Of a DNA stretch of 22,016 nucleotides, positions 1 through 7,041 are shown piece by piece. The stretch comes from Bacillota bacterium (GTDB lineage: Bacteria; Bacillota; Clostridia; Lachnospirales; Lachnospiraceae): assembly GCA_023409835.1 (NCBI GenBank), contig JAEYQV010000102.1, positions 1-22,016 on the forward strand, in the 5' to 3' direction. Both the position numbers and the translations under genes were made by a program. The notes beneath the pieces were generated by a model. The model made no database searches and had not been told where the DNA came from. It saw only the letters and a list, made by a program, of their open reading frames with translations. Within the stretch, counting starts at the first letter, position 1. The number at the start of each line of letters is the position of its first letter.

Positions 1-50
1 TTCCGGTTGCCGTAATCCCTTAATGTTTGTTCACCTGTTTCCTTAGCCAT
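1..50 (-). CDS. 5' end of an unidentified gene (partial)
   Basis: Only the first 16 codons lie in the window (Met-Ala-Lys-Glu-Thr-Gly-Glu-Gln-Thr-Leu-Arg-Asp-Tyr-Gly-Asn-Arg), and the frame is open to the left edge. The ATG at 50-48 is preceded by a GGAGCAGG ribosome-binding site with a normal gap. A strong sigma-A type promoter lies about 30 bases further upstream (80-108). Start, ribosome site and promoter together make this a real gene start. The visible residues are too few to name a family. Confidence 0.6.
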   Translation of the reverse strand, partial: MAKETGEQTLRDYGNR

Positions 51-79
51 AACCTGCTCCCGTTGTTTACTTTAAAGTG

Positions 80-108
80 ATTATACCGCATTTTCCTAGT
101 AATGACAC
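80..108 (-). promoter_or_regulatory. Sigma-A type promoter of the left-edge gene
   Basis: On the minus strand a perfect TATAAT (80-85) is preceded, after 17 bases, by GTGTCA (103-108), which matches TTGACA at 4 of 6 positions. It lies just upstream of the ribosome site and start codon of the partial gene at the left edge. Confidence 0.6.
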
Positions 109-122
109 TACTTTTTTTAAAA

Positions 123-178
123 ATGGATGTATACCTCAGCCACTCTGTTTTTAGAGACCAGCCAAACTATACATCCAT
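123..178 (-). terminator. Inverted repeat downstream of the LysM gene, possible terminator
   Basis: Two perfect 11-base arms (123-133 and 168-178, ATGGATGTATA and its complement) enclose a smaller CTCT/AGAG hairpin. The structure starts about 40 bases after the LysM gene stop codon. On the minus strand it is followed by TTTT and then an A-run, so the U-tract is weak. It could be a terminator or another RNA or DNA element in the gap. Confidence 0.4.
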
Positions 179-215
179 ATCATACTTCCTTATTCTTAAT
201 ACTTTATGTACAAAT

Positions 216-1475
216 TCACGGAACAATCAGCTTCTGTCCGATATAAATCATGTTCTCATCTTCAATATTATTCAGCTCTTTGATTTTAGACATATAATCT
301 GCTGATTGATAAAGCTTATAGCTGATACCTACCAGGGAGTCACCACTGACTACAGTATAATATTTTACCTGCTCCTTATCTGTCTTTGCTTCGGAAGGAG
401 CTTTATCCGTCTCTTCGTTCTTCGCTGCATCCTGGTCATCGTTCTTATCCTCTGCCAGCTCTTCACCCTTGTTTGATTTTTTATCATCCTGTTCCAGCGG
501 CTTCACATCACCGGTTACCACATTGATATCGAGGCTGTCCTTCGAGGACTGTTCCTGCTGCTTAGGAGCATTCTCCTTCACAGGAACCGTATCGCCGGTC
601 CGGTTAGCAGCCGGATCCTTGCTATCGCCGACATAGGTTGACTCTACCGCTTCCAGATTCCGAGACAGAGAGTCCAGCGCCTTCTGCATCGTCTTCATCT
701 GATCATAATTGCTGAGCATCGCCGCTCCGACAACCAGAATGATAACCGCCAGCAGCGTTCCCGCAGCATACATCAGCCGGGTAACACTCTTGTTCTCCTC
801 CGTCACCGGCTTCTTGTTCTGAATTACCGTACGGATATCCCGGGAAACCCGGTCATCATAATCAACCTCCTTACTCAGAGGCTGGTTATGCTCAACCATA
901 TAGGTCTGCATTTCTTCGTTTCTCTCATAATATATGTTGTATCCGTCCTGCTTGCACAACCGGTTATTCTCATAGATAAAGAAGGACTCTTCCTTCTCCA
1001 TATTATCAAAGGTAAGCAATAGCTTATCCTGTCCCGCAAAATTATCAATGTGCGTCTTTAAAATTCCGTCTGTATTCTCCAGCATATAGCTTGGTCCACC
1101 CAAAAACCAGCCGAGAATCTCTGCTTCCACGAAATATTTTTTGATACTTTCATAGATTGCTGTCCAGGTATCATTCGAGAAGACGATCTCATTCGAGGTA
1201 TCGATGTCATTGACCTCTACGGCTCCGTATATAAATAAGCTCCGGCAGTTCTCCTGCTTCACATACTGTCCGACCAGAACCGCTACCCTGCAGGTGGAAT
1301 AATCTTCTCCAGCCAGCTGCTTAATAAAGGTCATTACATAATCTTCTACATAGATCTTTCTCGTCGCGTTGCTCTTCCCTACCTGTCGAATATTCTTTGG
1401 CATCTTGAAGGTTGGCTGTACTCTGCCTGACCGATTAACTTCTCCGTTATCGTTGCTGTAAACCGTTTCTATCAT
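216..1475 (-). CDS. Membrane-anchored LysM protein with MPN-like N-terminal domain
   Basis: The 419-residue product has three parts. Residues about 40-200 form a globular domain. Residues 234-254 form one hydrophobic membrane segment. A low-complexity acidic/lysine-rich linker (about 280-370) leads to a C-terminal LysM repeat (372-418, starting YYTVVSGDSL and ending IYIGQKLIVP) that should bind peptidoglycan. With no signal peptide and one mid-protein helix, the likely topology is N-terminus in the cytoplasm and LysM outside. The N-terminal pattern (VAVLVGQY, GAVEV, EILGWFLGGP) resembles MPN/Mov34 domains, but the catalytic HxH is replaced by LGG. I chose the start at 1475 because an AGGAG site lies 8 bases upstream; an upstream ATG at 1550 would add 25 residues and has no comparable site. 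The role is inferred to be wall-linked and possibly sporulation-related, given divergent yyaC. Confidence 0.8.
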   Translation of the reverse strand: MIETVYSNDNGEVNRSGRVQPTFKMPKNIRQVGKSNATRKIYVEDYVMTFIKQLAGEDYSTCRVAVLVGQYVKQENCRSLFIYGAVEVNDIDTSNEIVFSNDTWTAIYESIKKYFVEAEILGWFLGGPSYMLENTDGILKTHIDNFAGQDKLLLTFDNMEKEESFFIYENNRLCKQDGYNIYYERNEEMQTYMVEHNQPLSKEVDYDDRVSRDIRTVIQNKKPVTEENKSVTRLMYAAGTLLAVIILVVGAAMLSNYDQMKTMQKALDSLSRNLEAVESTYVGDSKDPAANRTGDTVPVKENAPKQQEQSSKDSLDINVVTGDVKPLEQDDKKSNKGEELAEDKNDDQDAAKNEETDKAPSEAKTDKEQVKYYTVVSGDSLVGISYKLYQSADYMSKIKELNNIEDENMIYIGQKLIVP

Positions 1476-1779
1476 ATGCCCCGCTCCTATCCCATCTGAT
1501 AAATACCATAGAACCCAAAAATATAGATTATCATAGCATAGGTAGGACATGCGTTTTGTCGTTTCAGGAGAAGGTTGTCTCAGAACTTTTCCACTGATTT
1601 CTACTTAAAATTAATTAAATCGGTAAATTTCCGATAGGAAATCGGCTAACCGCACAAATTACCTACGAAATTAGTACTATTTTGCATATCAGATGCCCAA
1701 TATCCGGAGCTTTCAATGTCTACTTTTAACGTTTCTGGCAATACTTAACCTAAGATCACCCAAAGTTAACGGAGGTATT
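1476..1779. other. Divergent intergenic region between the LysM gene and yyaC
   Basis: This 304-base gap must hold both divergent promoters, but I could not assign a convincing sigma-A or sporulation-sigma promoter to either gene. It contains a nested inverted repeat at 1621-1652 (CGGT/ACCG outside, CCGAT/ATCGG inside). An alternative hairpin ATTTCC/GGAAAT at 1627-1642 overlaps it. No further gene is seen. Confidence 0.4.
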
Positions 1780-2361
1780 ATGAGCATTTTCTTAAAAAGC
1801 AAGAACAGAATATCCTACTTCAATTCGAGCGAGAAAAACACTGCCTATGAGCTGGGTTGTACACTGTCCGACCTGATGCGGGAGCACTTTCTCTCCAACC
1901 GAACAATCATCTTCTTATGTATCGGCTCCGATCGGGCGACAGGAGATTGTCTGGGTCCTATCATCGGATATAAGCTATCGAAATATAAATATCTTAACTA
2001 CTATGTATATGGTACTTTGGAAGAACCGGTCCATGCCAAGAATCTAAAAGACACCGTTGCAATGATATACCAAGCTCATGAAGATGCTTTTATCATCGCA
2101 ATCGATGCCTCTTTAGGAAAATCCGATCATGTCGGCTATATAACCATAGGGGAAGGGCCTTTAAAGCCCGGGGCCGGAGTTGATAAGGATCTGCCTGAGG
2201 TCGGAGATCTCTTTATTACCGGCATAGTTAATTTCTCCGGTCTGCTTGATCATATGCTGCTTCAAACAACCCGGTTGAATATCGTTATGTCTATGGCAGA
2301 TCAGATCTGTCTGGCAATCAATTATTGCCTTAACCGTCTAAAATCCTTAACCCTGGACTAA
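1780..2361 (+). CDS. yyaC: Spore protease YyaC family protein (DUF1256)
   Basis: The 193-residue product matches the YyaC family, a sporulation protein related in fold to the germination protease GPR and the hydrogenase maturation proteases. In Bacillus it is made in the forespore. Family landmarks are present: LCIGSDRATGDCLGP near residue 45, YGTLEEPVHAKNL near 77, IDASLG near 109, and LKPGAGVDKDLPEVGD near 125. The start at 1780 has an AACGGAGG ribosome site; the same frame opens at 1693 but the extra 29 residues have no such site and look non-coding. It is the only plus-strand gene in the window and converges with the coiled-coil gene, leaving 10 bases between stops. Its precise biochemical activity is not known to me. 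Confidence 0.9.
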   Translation: MSIFLKSKNRISYFNSSEKNTAYELGCTLSDLMREHFLSNRTIIFLCIGSDRATGDCLGPIIGYKLSKYKYLNYYVYGTLEEPVHAKNLKDTVAMIYQAHEDAFIIAIDASLGKSDHVGYITIGEGPLKPGAGVDKDLPEVGDLFITGIVNFSGLLDHMLLQTTRLNIVMSMADQICLAINYCLNRLKSLTLD

Positions 2362-2371
2362 TTTTCCCGGA

Positions 2372-3472
2372 TCAGCTCATGTTCTGTCTGTGGAAGATAA
2401 CTGCTTCCGATATATTGGCTGCATTACCGGCTTGAATTATATTAGTCAACGCCTCCAGCCTGTCCAGCGTCATAAGGTCTTTTCCGATAAATGGCTCATA
2501 TTCACTGGCTATTTTGATGGTTAAGGCCTTAATTCTGTCCTGAGCCTTGGATACCTCAGCACAGACCGAATCATTTTCCGATCTCAGCCCGGCCAGCTTC
2601 TCTTCCTGGCGGCCGCTGATTTCTGATGCAATCACCTGGCTGGTGGTATTATCAAAGGTCAGAAGTGCATCCTTCTTCTGGAGGGCGATATCGGCCTCTT
2701 CCTTACTCAGTCTGGCAAGCTCTTCGTCGAAGTTCTCTAGACCATAGCCGCTTTCATCCCTGTCCTTCTTAATATCGCGCTTGATCGCATTGATTTTCTT
2801 AAGATTTCCTCTGATCTGGGCTCTTAACCCGCCTACCTGCTTCAGCTCCTCAGGGTGCTTGTCCTTCGTATGATTACCCACCAACAGATAGATACCACCA
2901 AAAAAGATTACCGTAGCAATATAGATCAGAATCAGATATAGGATTCTCTCCTCCGGCAGGACCAGAAAATAGATCCCGCAGGGGATTAGGAAGAGAGTTA
3001 ATAATAACGTACATAAAATTGTCATTAAGTCTACGAGGTATCTCGGATAATATAGTGCATAGTACAATCTGGTATAGCAATACGAAGGGACATGTCTCTG
3101 CTTGAACAGGGTTTTCGCCTCAAGCTTCAGCCGGTGATTCTCCTCCCTTAAGGAAGCCGTCTCTTCGCTGATGCGTTCCGATACCTTAAGGTCCTTCCGT
3201 TTATCCCGTTTATCCTTAATCTTCTTAATTCTGGCTCTGAGCTTATCCGTCTGCTTATCAAAGGCATCCTCAATCTCCTGCCTGCGTTTTCTGGTAGTGG
3301 ATGCGATCTCCTCCGATACCGATTTTTCAATTGCCCGGATATTCTTCTCCAGCTTTTCTTCTTCTGCAGTCAGATTCTCGTATGTCGCCTGATATCCGTG
3401 GAGTTCGAGCAGATGTTCCTTGATTTCATTCAGAGTATCCACTCCGCCGGACAATATAGTATTGCCATCCAT
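2372..3472 (-). CDS. Coiled-coil protein with two central membrane helices, unknown function
   Basis: I do not recognise the family of this 366-residue protein. Its layout is clear. A long, charged, heptad-like coiled coil spans about residues 12-125. Two adjacent hydrophobic helices follow (about 149-172 and 177-198) with only a few residues between them. A second charged coiled-coil region covers about 205-335. There is no signal peptide, so a hairpin membrane anchor with both coiled coils on the same face, probably cytoplasmic, is the simplest topology. The start is supported by a GAGGAGG site 8-9 bases upstream and by its own promoter at 3504-3532, so it is probably transcribed separately from the gene upstream. 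A structural or scaffold role is only a guess. Confidence 0.8.
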   Translation of the reverse strand: MDGNTILSGGVDTLNEIKEHLLELHGYQATYENLTAEEEKLEKNIRAIEKSVSEEIASTTRKRRQEIEDAFDKQTDKLRARIKKIKDKRDKRKDLKVSERISEETASLREENHRLKLEAKTLFKQRHVPSYCYTRLYYALYYPRYLVDLMTILCTLLLTLFLIPCGIYFLVLPEERILYLILIYIATVIFFGGIYLLVGNHTKDKHPEELKQVGGLRAQIRGNLKKINAIKRDIKKDRDESGYGLENFDEELARLSKEEADIALQKKDALLTFDNTTSQVIASEISGRQEEKLAGLRSENDSVCAEVSKAQDRIKALTIKIASEYEPFIGKDLMTLDRLEALTNIIQAGNAANISEAVIFHRQNMS

Positions 3473-3503
3473 GACTATCCCTCCTCGTTAGTTTATTACT
3501 TAG

Positions 3504-3532
3504 ATTTTACTCTTATTTTCATAAAGTATCAA
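3504..3532 (-). promoter_or_regulatory. Sigma-A promoter of the coiled-coil membrane protein gene
   Basis: On the minus strand TTGATA (3527-3532) and TAAAAT (3504-3509) are separated by exactly 17 bases, close to the vegetative consensus. The predicted start point falls just before the GAGGAGG ribosome site of the gene starting at 3472. The promoter lies right behind the stop codon of the upstream beta-propeller gene. Confidence 0.7.
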
Positions 3533-3545
3533 GGCTTTGCAGCCA

Positions 3546-4910
3546 TTATCCTCTGGAAATTCTCCAAATAACTCCTGTATTCGGAAGGTATTCGCCCAGA
3601 TTTTGAAGGGTTGTTGCGGCAAAGTCGGTAATATACATTGCCCCGTCCGGACCAAAGGCTACATCTGTGGGCCTTCCAAGTCCTCCCTCCAGAGGAGAAA
3701 TTGCCGGAAACCCGGATTTGTTAATTGCAAAGGTTGTGACCTGGCCGCTCAGCGGATTCACTCTGGATATTCTATGGCCAATTCCGGAGCGGATTAATTC
3801 ACCGGTAGTTCCATAACGGATGGAGCCGAATTCCGCAATATATGCTTCGCCTACTGTTCCAAACGAGGGATTTGTATTAAAAGAAAAGCCCATAATATTC
3901 GAATCCATTTGAAACTCGGCAACCGGCTTCGGCGGAATGGAAGGAATGCTTGCCAATAATAAGGATGGCTGCCCAGCCCCCTCCGGTGTAAACTTAGGCT
4001 GGTTTACCGGCTCGCCTCCGGCATAATCCGGCCATCCGTACCAGGCGCCCGGAATAAGCAACTGAAACTCATCCGGTGCGTTGGCAATTGGCCGGCTACC
4101 CCGGATATTATACCCCTGGTTCGTTATATACAACTGATTAAAGCTGTCATATTTCAATTGAACCGGATTACGTAATCCCCAGGCCACCAGCTCCATCTCG
4201 GAACCATCCGGATTAGCCCGAAGAATACTGCCGGAAGCCAATAGCGTACTCTCAACCAATTCGACCGAGCGATTTATCGGGACTCCGAAGGGCTGGAACG
4301 CCCCAGTCAAGGCGGTGCGCTCCGCCGGAATGAATATGTTTTCTGTCTCGTAGTTAACACCGTTCACCAGGACATAGGATCCGGGATAATCATGCATAAA
4401 TGGATGGTCATAAACCCATCTGTTATCCAAACCAACGATAGCGGAATTCGTAACCGTTCCCTGACCAAAATACATCTTATTATCCGGGCTAAAGGTAACC
4501 CGGTTATTGCCATAGTCGCCATAGCTTGGCAGCCCGCTGACGATATTATCGATATCTCCGTCCGGCCGTAAAATCGATATCGTACCTCTGTGGGATACAT
4601 AAATATCTCTGCCTCTTATATTAATACCGTAAATGGGTACATTAAAACCCTCTCCCAATACCTCCAATGAACCTCCGCTAATTCTGACTACACGGGGATT
4701 CCCATTGGCTATGCCAGATTCTGCAACAATAATATCTCCGCCATCCGTTATTACCAGCCCGATCGGAGAATCAAGCCCCCGGTAATACACCTCTACACGA
4801 TATCCCCGGGGAACACTGATCGCCTCCGGATTAACATATCGTTCAGAGGTCTGTGTTTGTTGAGTATATAATCTTTGGCTGTGTTCCGGCCCTCCTAATG
4901 AACTATGCAT
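3546..4910 (-). CDS. Glucose/sorbosone dehydrogenase-like beta-propeller protein
   Basis: The 454-residue product carries repeated beta-propeller blades and the hallmark strings of the soluble glucose/sorbosone dehydrogenase fold: GLRNPVQL (245-252), WYGWPDYAGG (290-299) and GRPTDVAFGPDGAMYITDF (412-430). In true PQQ enzymes a His precedes the conserved Arg of the HxxGR segment by four positions; here the equivalent stretch DYGNNRV (132-138) has Tyr133, while Arg247-Asn248 of the other active-site motif remain. Dehydrogenase activity is therefore doubtful. No signal peptide is seen although relatives are often exported. The only available start is the ATG at 4910; its likely ribosome site AGGTGG lies inside a strong hairpin. 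It might be a cytosolic enzyme, a binding propeller or a spore-layer protein; the sequence does not decide. Confidence 0.75.
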   Translation of the reverse strand: MHSSLGGPEHSQRLYTQQTQTSERYVNPEAISVPRGYRVEVYYRGLDSPIGLVITDGGDIIVAESGIANGNPRVVRISGGSLEVLGEGFNVPIYGINIRGRDIYVSHRGTISILRPDGDIDNIVSGLPSYGDYGNNRVTFSPDNKMYFGQGTVTNSAIVGLDNRWVYDHPFMHDYPGSYVLVNGVNYETENIFIPAERTALTGAFQPFGVPINRSVELVESTLLASGSILRANPDGSEMELVAWGLRNPVQLKYDSFNQLYITNQGYNIRGSRPIANAPDEFQLLIPGAWYGWPDYAGGEPVNQPKFTPEGAGQPSLLLASIPSIPPKPVAEFQMDSNIMGFSFNTNPSFGTVGEAYIAEFGSIRYGTTGELIRSGIGHRISRVNPLSGQVTTFAINKSGFPAISPLEGGLGRPTDVAFGPDGAMYITDFAATTLQNLGEYLPNTGVIWRISRG

Positions 4911-4911
4911 A

Positions 4912-4966
4912 AAAAACCACCTGAAACCAGATTTCCATATAATATATTCCGTTTCAGGTGGTTTTT
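4912..4966. terminator. 16-bp stem hairpin, terminator-like in both directions, overlapping a ribosome site
   Basis: Arms 4912-4927 and 4951-4966 pair perfectly over 16 bases around a 23-base AT-rich loop. Read on the minus strand the stem ends in GGTGG followed by six T's and then the ATG of the beta-propeller gene; read on the plus strand it ends in GGTGG and five T's. It may terminate transcription from the ATPase gene upstream. It also buries the AGGTGG ribosome site of the propeller gene. Confidence 0.75.
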
Positions 4967-5128
4967 ATACTAGTGTTGTACTTTATTCATATAATCGAGC
5001 AGACGCCGGTATTCTACAGTTTTTATTTGATATCATCTACCAGTATGCCTCTCCCTGGTTAAAGTATAAAGAGTTCAAAAATTTCTGATTGCTGATCTCT
5101 CCTTTGTATTATCTTTCCGCAGTAAGCA
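4967..5128. other. Gap between the ATPase and beta-propeller genes
   Basis: These 162 bases carry no convincing gene. A TATAAA at 4966-4971 (minus strand) could be a -10 element for the propeller gene, but no good -35 is placed before it. A short out-of-frame reading frame crossing this stretch and the end of the ATPase gene is not supported. Confidence 0.35.
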
Positions 5129-5998
5129 TTAAACCTTGTGCCCGGAGAACTCATTTTCATGGGTCTTAAAAAAGTCAAAATAAGTACGTACATTCTCCAG
5201 CTCTGTCCAATTCCGGACCGTAACAGGATTTTCATCCAGATTATAGATTTTAGCTCCCCGCATAGCAAGCAGGAACGGTGAGTGGGTTGATATAATGAAT
5301 TGGCATCCGAAAAAACGTGCCGACTCCTCCAGAAAGCTCATCAATTCCATTTGAAGCTTTGGTGAGAGGCTGTTTTCCGGCTCATCCAACAGGTAAAGTC
5401 CGTTCTCACCGATTTTCTCACTAAAATAACGAAAGGCGCTTTCCCCATTGGAATACTCTCGTACGTTGTCCATTAATTCCTCTCGGATGAAACGAGACTG
5501 GGTTTTTCGTCTGGTTAAATTTACTTTTTTCAATTGTTCATAGTCTGCCATCGATTTCATCTGAAACTTGGAGTATTTCGATTCCAGATATTCATCAAAC
5601 AGTTCTTCCCTCTTCCGGTCAATTCCTTCATTCAGATTACGGATATTAAGCATATAGTCAAATACATCATCACTGGTGATGATTCTGCTGTTATCCGGAA
5701 TGTACTCTTCTATACTCATATCACACAGCTTGACATAGTCCGGAAAAAAATTGGATTTATTATAGATGGAATCCCGGTAAAGTCCTGCCTTCTCCGCCAT
5801 TACATTGAGCGCTGTGGATTTTCCCGAGCCATTTCCTCCGTATAGTATGGTTACGGTATCAAAATCCAGCCTGTCCAGGTCATGATGAGATAGTATCTTA
5901 AAGGGATAAAACGAGTCATAACAGGTTCTTTTAATACCCAGGATAAAATCATATTCCCTGTCAGCGTTCGGAAAGGTAAAGCTTTGTAAGTAAATCAT
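5129..5998 (-). CDS. Stand-alone AAA/ABC-type ATPase
   Basis: The 289-residue protein is a single nucleotide-binding domain of the ABC/SMC-like AAA class. Visible motifs are Walker A GGNGSGKST (54-62), a signature-like stretch YSNGESAFRYF (about 182-192), Walker B LYLLDEPENSLSP (201-213) and the switch/H-loop STHSPFLLA (237-245). The insert between Walker A and signature (about 75-175) is charged and probably helical. No membrane segment or transporter partner is present, and no nuclease gene is adjacent. An AGGAG site precedes the ATG at 5998. Such predicted ATPases are widespread with no fixed role. Relatives occur in DNA repair and defence, but nothing here supports a specific function. 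Confidence 0.8.
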   Translation of the reverse strand: MIYLQSFTFPNADREYDFILGIKRTCYDSFYPFKILSHHDLDRLDFDTVTILYGGNGSGKSTALNVMAEKAGLYRDSIYNKSNFFPDYVKLCDMSIEEYIPDNSRIITSDDVFDYMLNIRNLNEGIDRKREELFDEYLESKYSKFQMKSMADYEQLKKVNLTRRKTQSRFIREELMDNVREYSNGESAFRYFSEKIGENGLYLLDEPENSLSPKLQMELMSFLEESARFFGCQFIISTHSPFLLAMRGAKIYNLDENPVTVRNWTELENVRTYFDFFKTHENEFSGHKV

Positions 5999-6294
5999 AT
6001 GTTTCTCCTATCTGATTTCAGCTTTCGAATCAATCTCCATTGTATAAGTACAATCTCGCAGAATATACGGTAAATACAGTAGCTCCATGGAGCTTATTGT
6101 ACCACGGAATATCTATTATCTTAACATACAAATACATTATTTGCCACAGTATTGATAGCTTATACCATTATGCTTCTGACCATCCTACAGAGATAGATAA
6201 ACAGACCCTTGACGGGCATTTCAATGCCGGCTTGGGTCTGTTCTTTAATTCTCTTTTTATTATGAGGATGAGCACCGATGATATTACAGGATAT
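5999..6294. other. Gap between mgtC-like gene and ATPase gene
   Basis: This stretch of about 300 bases holds the terminator-like hairpin at 6200-6242, a perfect 14-base palindrome AGCTCCATGGAGCT (6081-6094) and presumably the ATPase promoter, which I could not place. A plus-strand frame at 6040-6300 runs through the hairpin, has no ribosome site and looks like chance. Confidence 0.4.
6200..6242 (-). terminator. Probable terminator of the sugar-phosphate/MgtC gene cluster
   Basis: A 9-base outer stem (6200-6208 with 6234-6242) encloses a second GGCAT/ATGCC hairpin with a TTCA loop. It begins about 50 bases after the stop of the last cluster gene. On the minus strand the U-tract after the stem is short (GTTTATCTATC), so termination may be partial. 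Confidence 0.5.
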
Positions 6295-7041
6295 CTATAA
6301 TTCTTCAATATGGCGAAGTCCTTCGAGCGAACTAAACTTTTGAATTATTTCAGCATGAAGAAATCGTTTTTTACTCTCCAAATTCACTATGCTAACTACT
6401 GCGCTGTTCTCATTTAGCATGCCCTTATTTATCTCAATATCTTTTACCTTCATACCTAATCCGTTGCATGCCTCTATAAACTTGTCAAAATAATCGATAG
6501 AACTAAATGATGCATAGATATTGATCACCTTATTATTTGATGTAACCCAGTTATCAATTTTGTGAAATATAGTCATTATCAGTAATACTACAATACCTAC
6601 AACGATTGCTCCTATGTAAAACCCTACCCCAATGGCTAATCCTAAACATGCTGCTGACCATAAGCCTGCTGCAGTAGTTAGGCCTCTTACTTGATTTCTG
6701 CGTGTTACGATAATTGTTCCGGCTCCCAGAAAGCCTATTCCGCTTACCACCTGAGCCCCCAGCCTTGCAGGGTCACCATACCCGGCAATTTGAACAATAT
6801 ATTGGTTTGTCATCATAACCATAGCAGAACTAAGACAAACAAGCATATACGTTCGAAATCCGGCAGGTTGACTTTTCCTTCCACGCTCCATACCAAGTAT
6901 ACCGCCTATTATAATTGCCAAGGTAACTCTTACCAGTATCGAGATTAAATTAAGCTCATGCAAAAGCTCAAAATTAGTATCAACAAAATAATCTATGCCG
7001 ATGAAAGAGGAGCTTAATAATATACAATGATTCAATGACAT
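6295..7041 (-). CDS. MgtC/SapB family membrane protein
   Basis: The 248-residue product has the MgtC/SapB N-terminal membrane domain with about four to five helices (residues about 28-160). It includes the family strings IIGGILGMERG, QPAGFRTYMLV, GIGFLGAGTIIV and GLTTAAGLWSAA. A soluble C-terminal ACT-like domain (about 170-248) follows. MgtC proteins are linked in other bacteria to magnesium, ATP and phosphate homeostasis rather than to transport as such. Its ATG overlaps the stop of the response regulator gene by 10 bases, so the two are translationally coupled and share a transcript. That tight link suggests the same stimulus induces it as the sugar-phosphate genes. The name mgtC is not assigned because function differs across the family. 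Confidence 0.9.
   Translation of the reverse strand: MSLNHCILLSSSFIGIDYFVDTNFELLHELNLISILVRVTLAIIIGGILGMERGRKSQPAGFRTYMLVCLSSAMVMMTNQYIVQIAGYGDPARLGAQVVSGIGFLGAGTIIVTRRNQVRGLTTAAGLWSAACLGLAIGVGFYIGAIVVGIVVLLIMTIFHKIDNWVTSNNKVINIYASFSSIDYFDKFIEACNGLGMKVKDIEINKGMLNENSAVVSIVNLESKKRFLHAEIIQKFSSLEGLRHIEEL

Noticed and set aside
102..305. Plus-strand reading frame at the left end
   Set aside because: It crosses the inverted repeat and the end of the LysM gene on the other strand, and has no ribosome site.
1621..1652. Nested inverted repeat in the LysM-yyaC gap as a riboswitch or terminator
   Set aside because: Stems are only 4-6 bases and there is no U-tract or known aptamer pattern; it is noted only as a feature of the gap.
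5059..5268. Minus-strand 69-residue reading frame overlapping the ATPase end
   Set aside because: It is out of frame inside the ATPase gene and continues into the gap with no start signal or similarity.
5129..5998. Phage-defence ATPase (OLD/Septu-like)
   Set aside because: A single ATPase domain with no adjacent nuclease, toxin or other effector gene is not enough to call a defence system.
6040..6300. Plus-strand 86-residue reading frame
   Set aside because: No ribosome site, no recognisable domain, and it runs through the terminator-like hairpin at 6200-6242.
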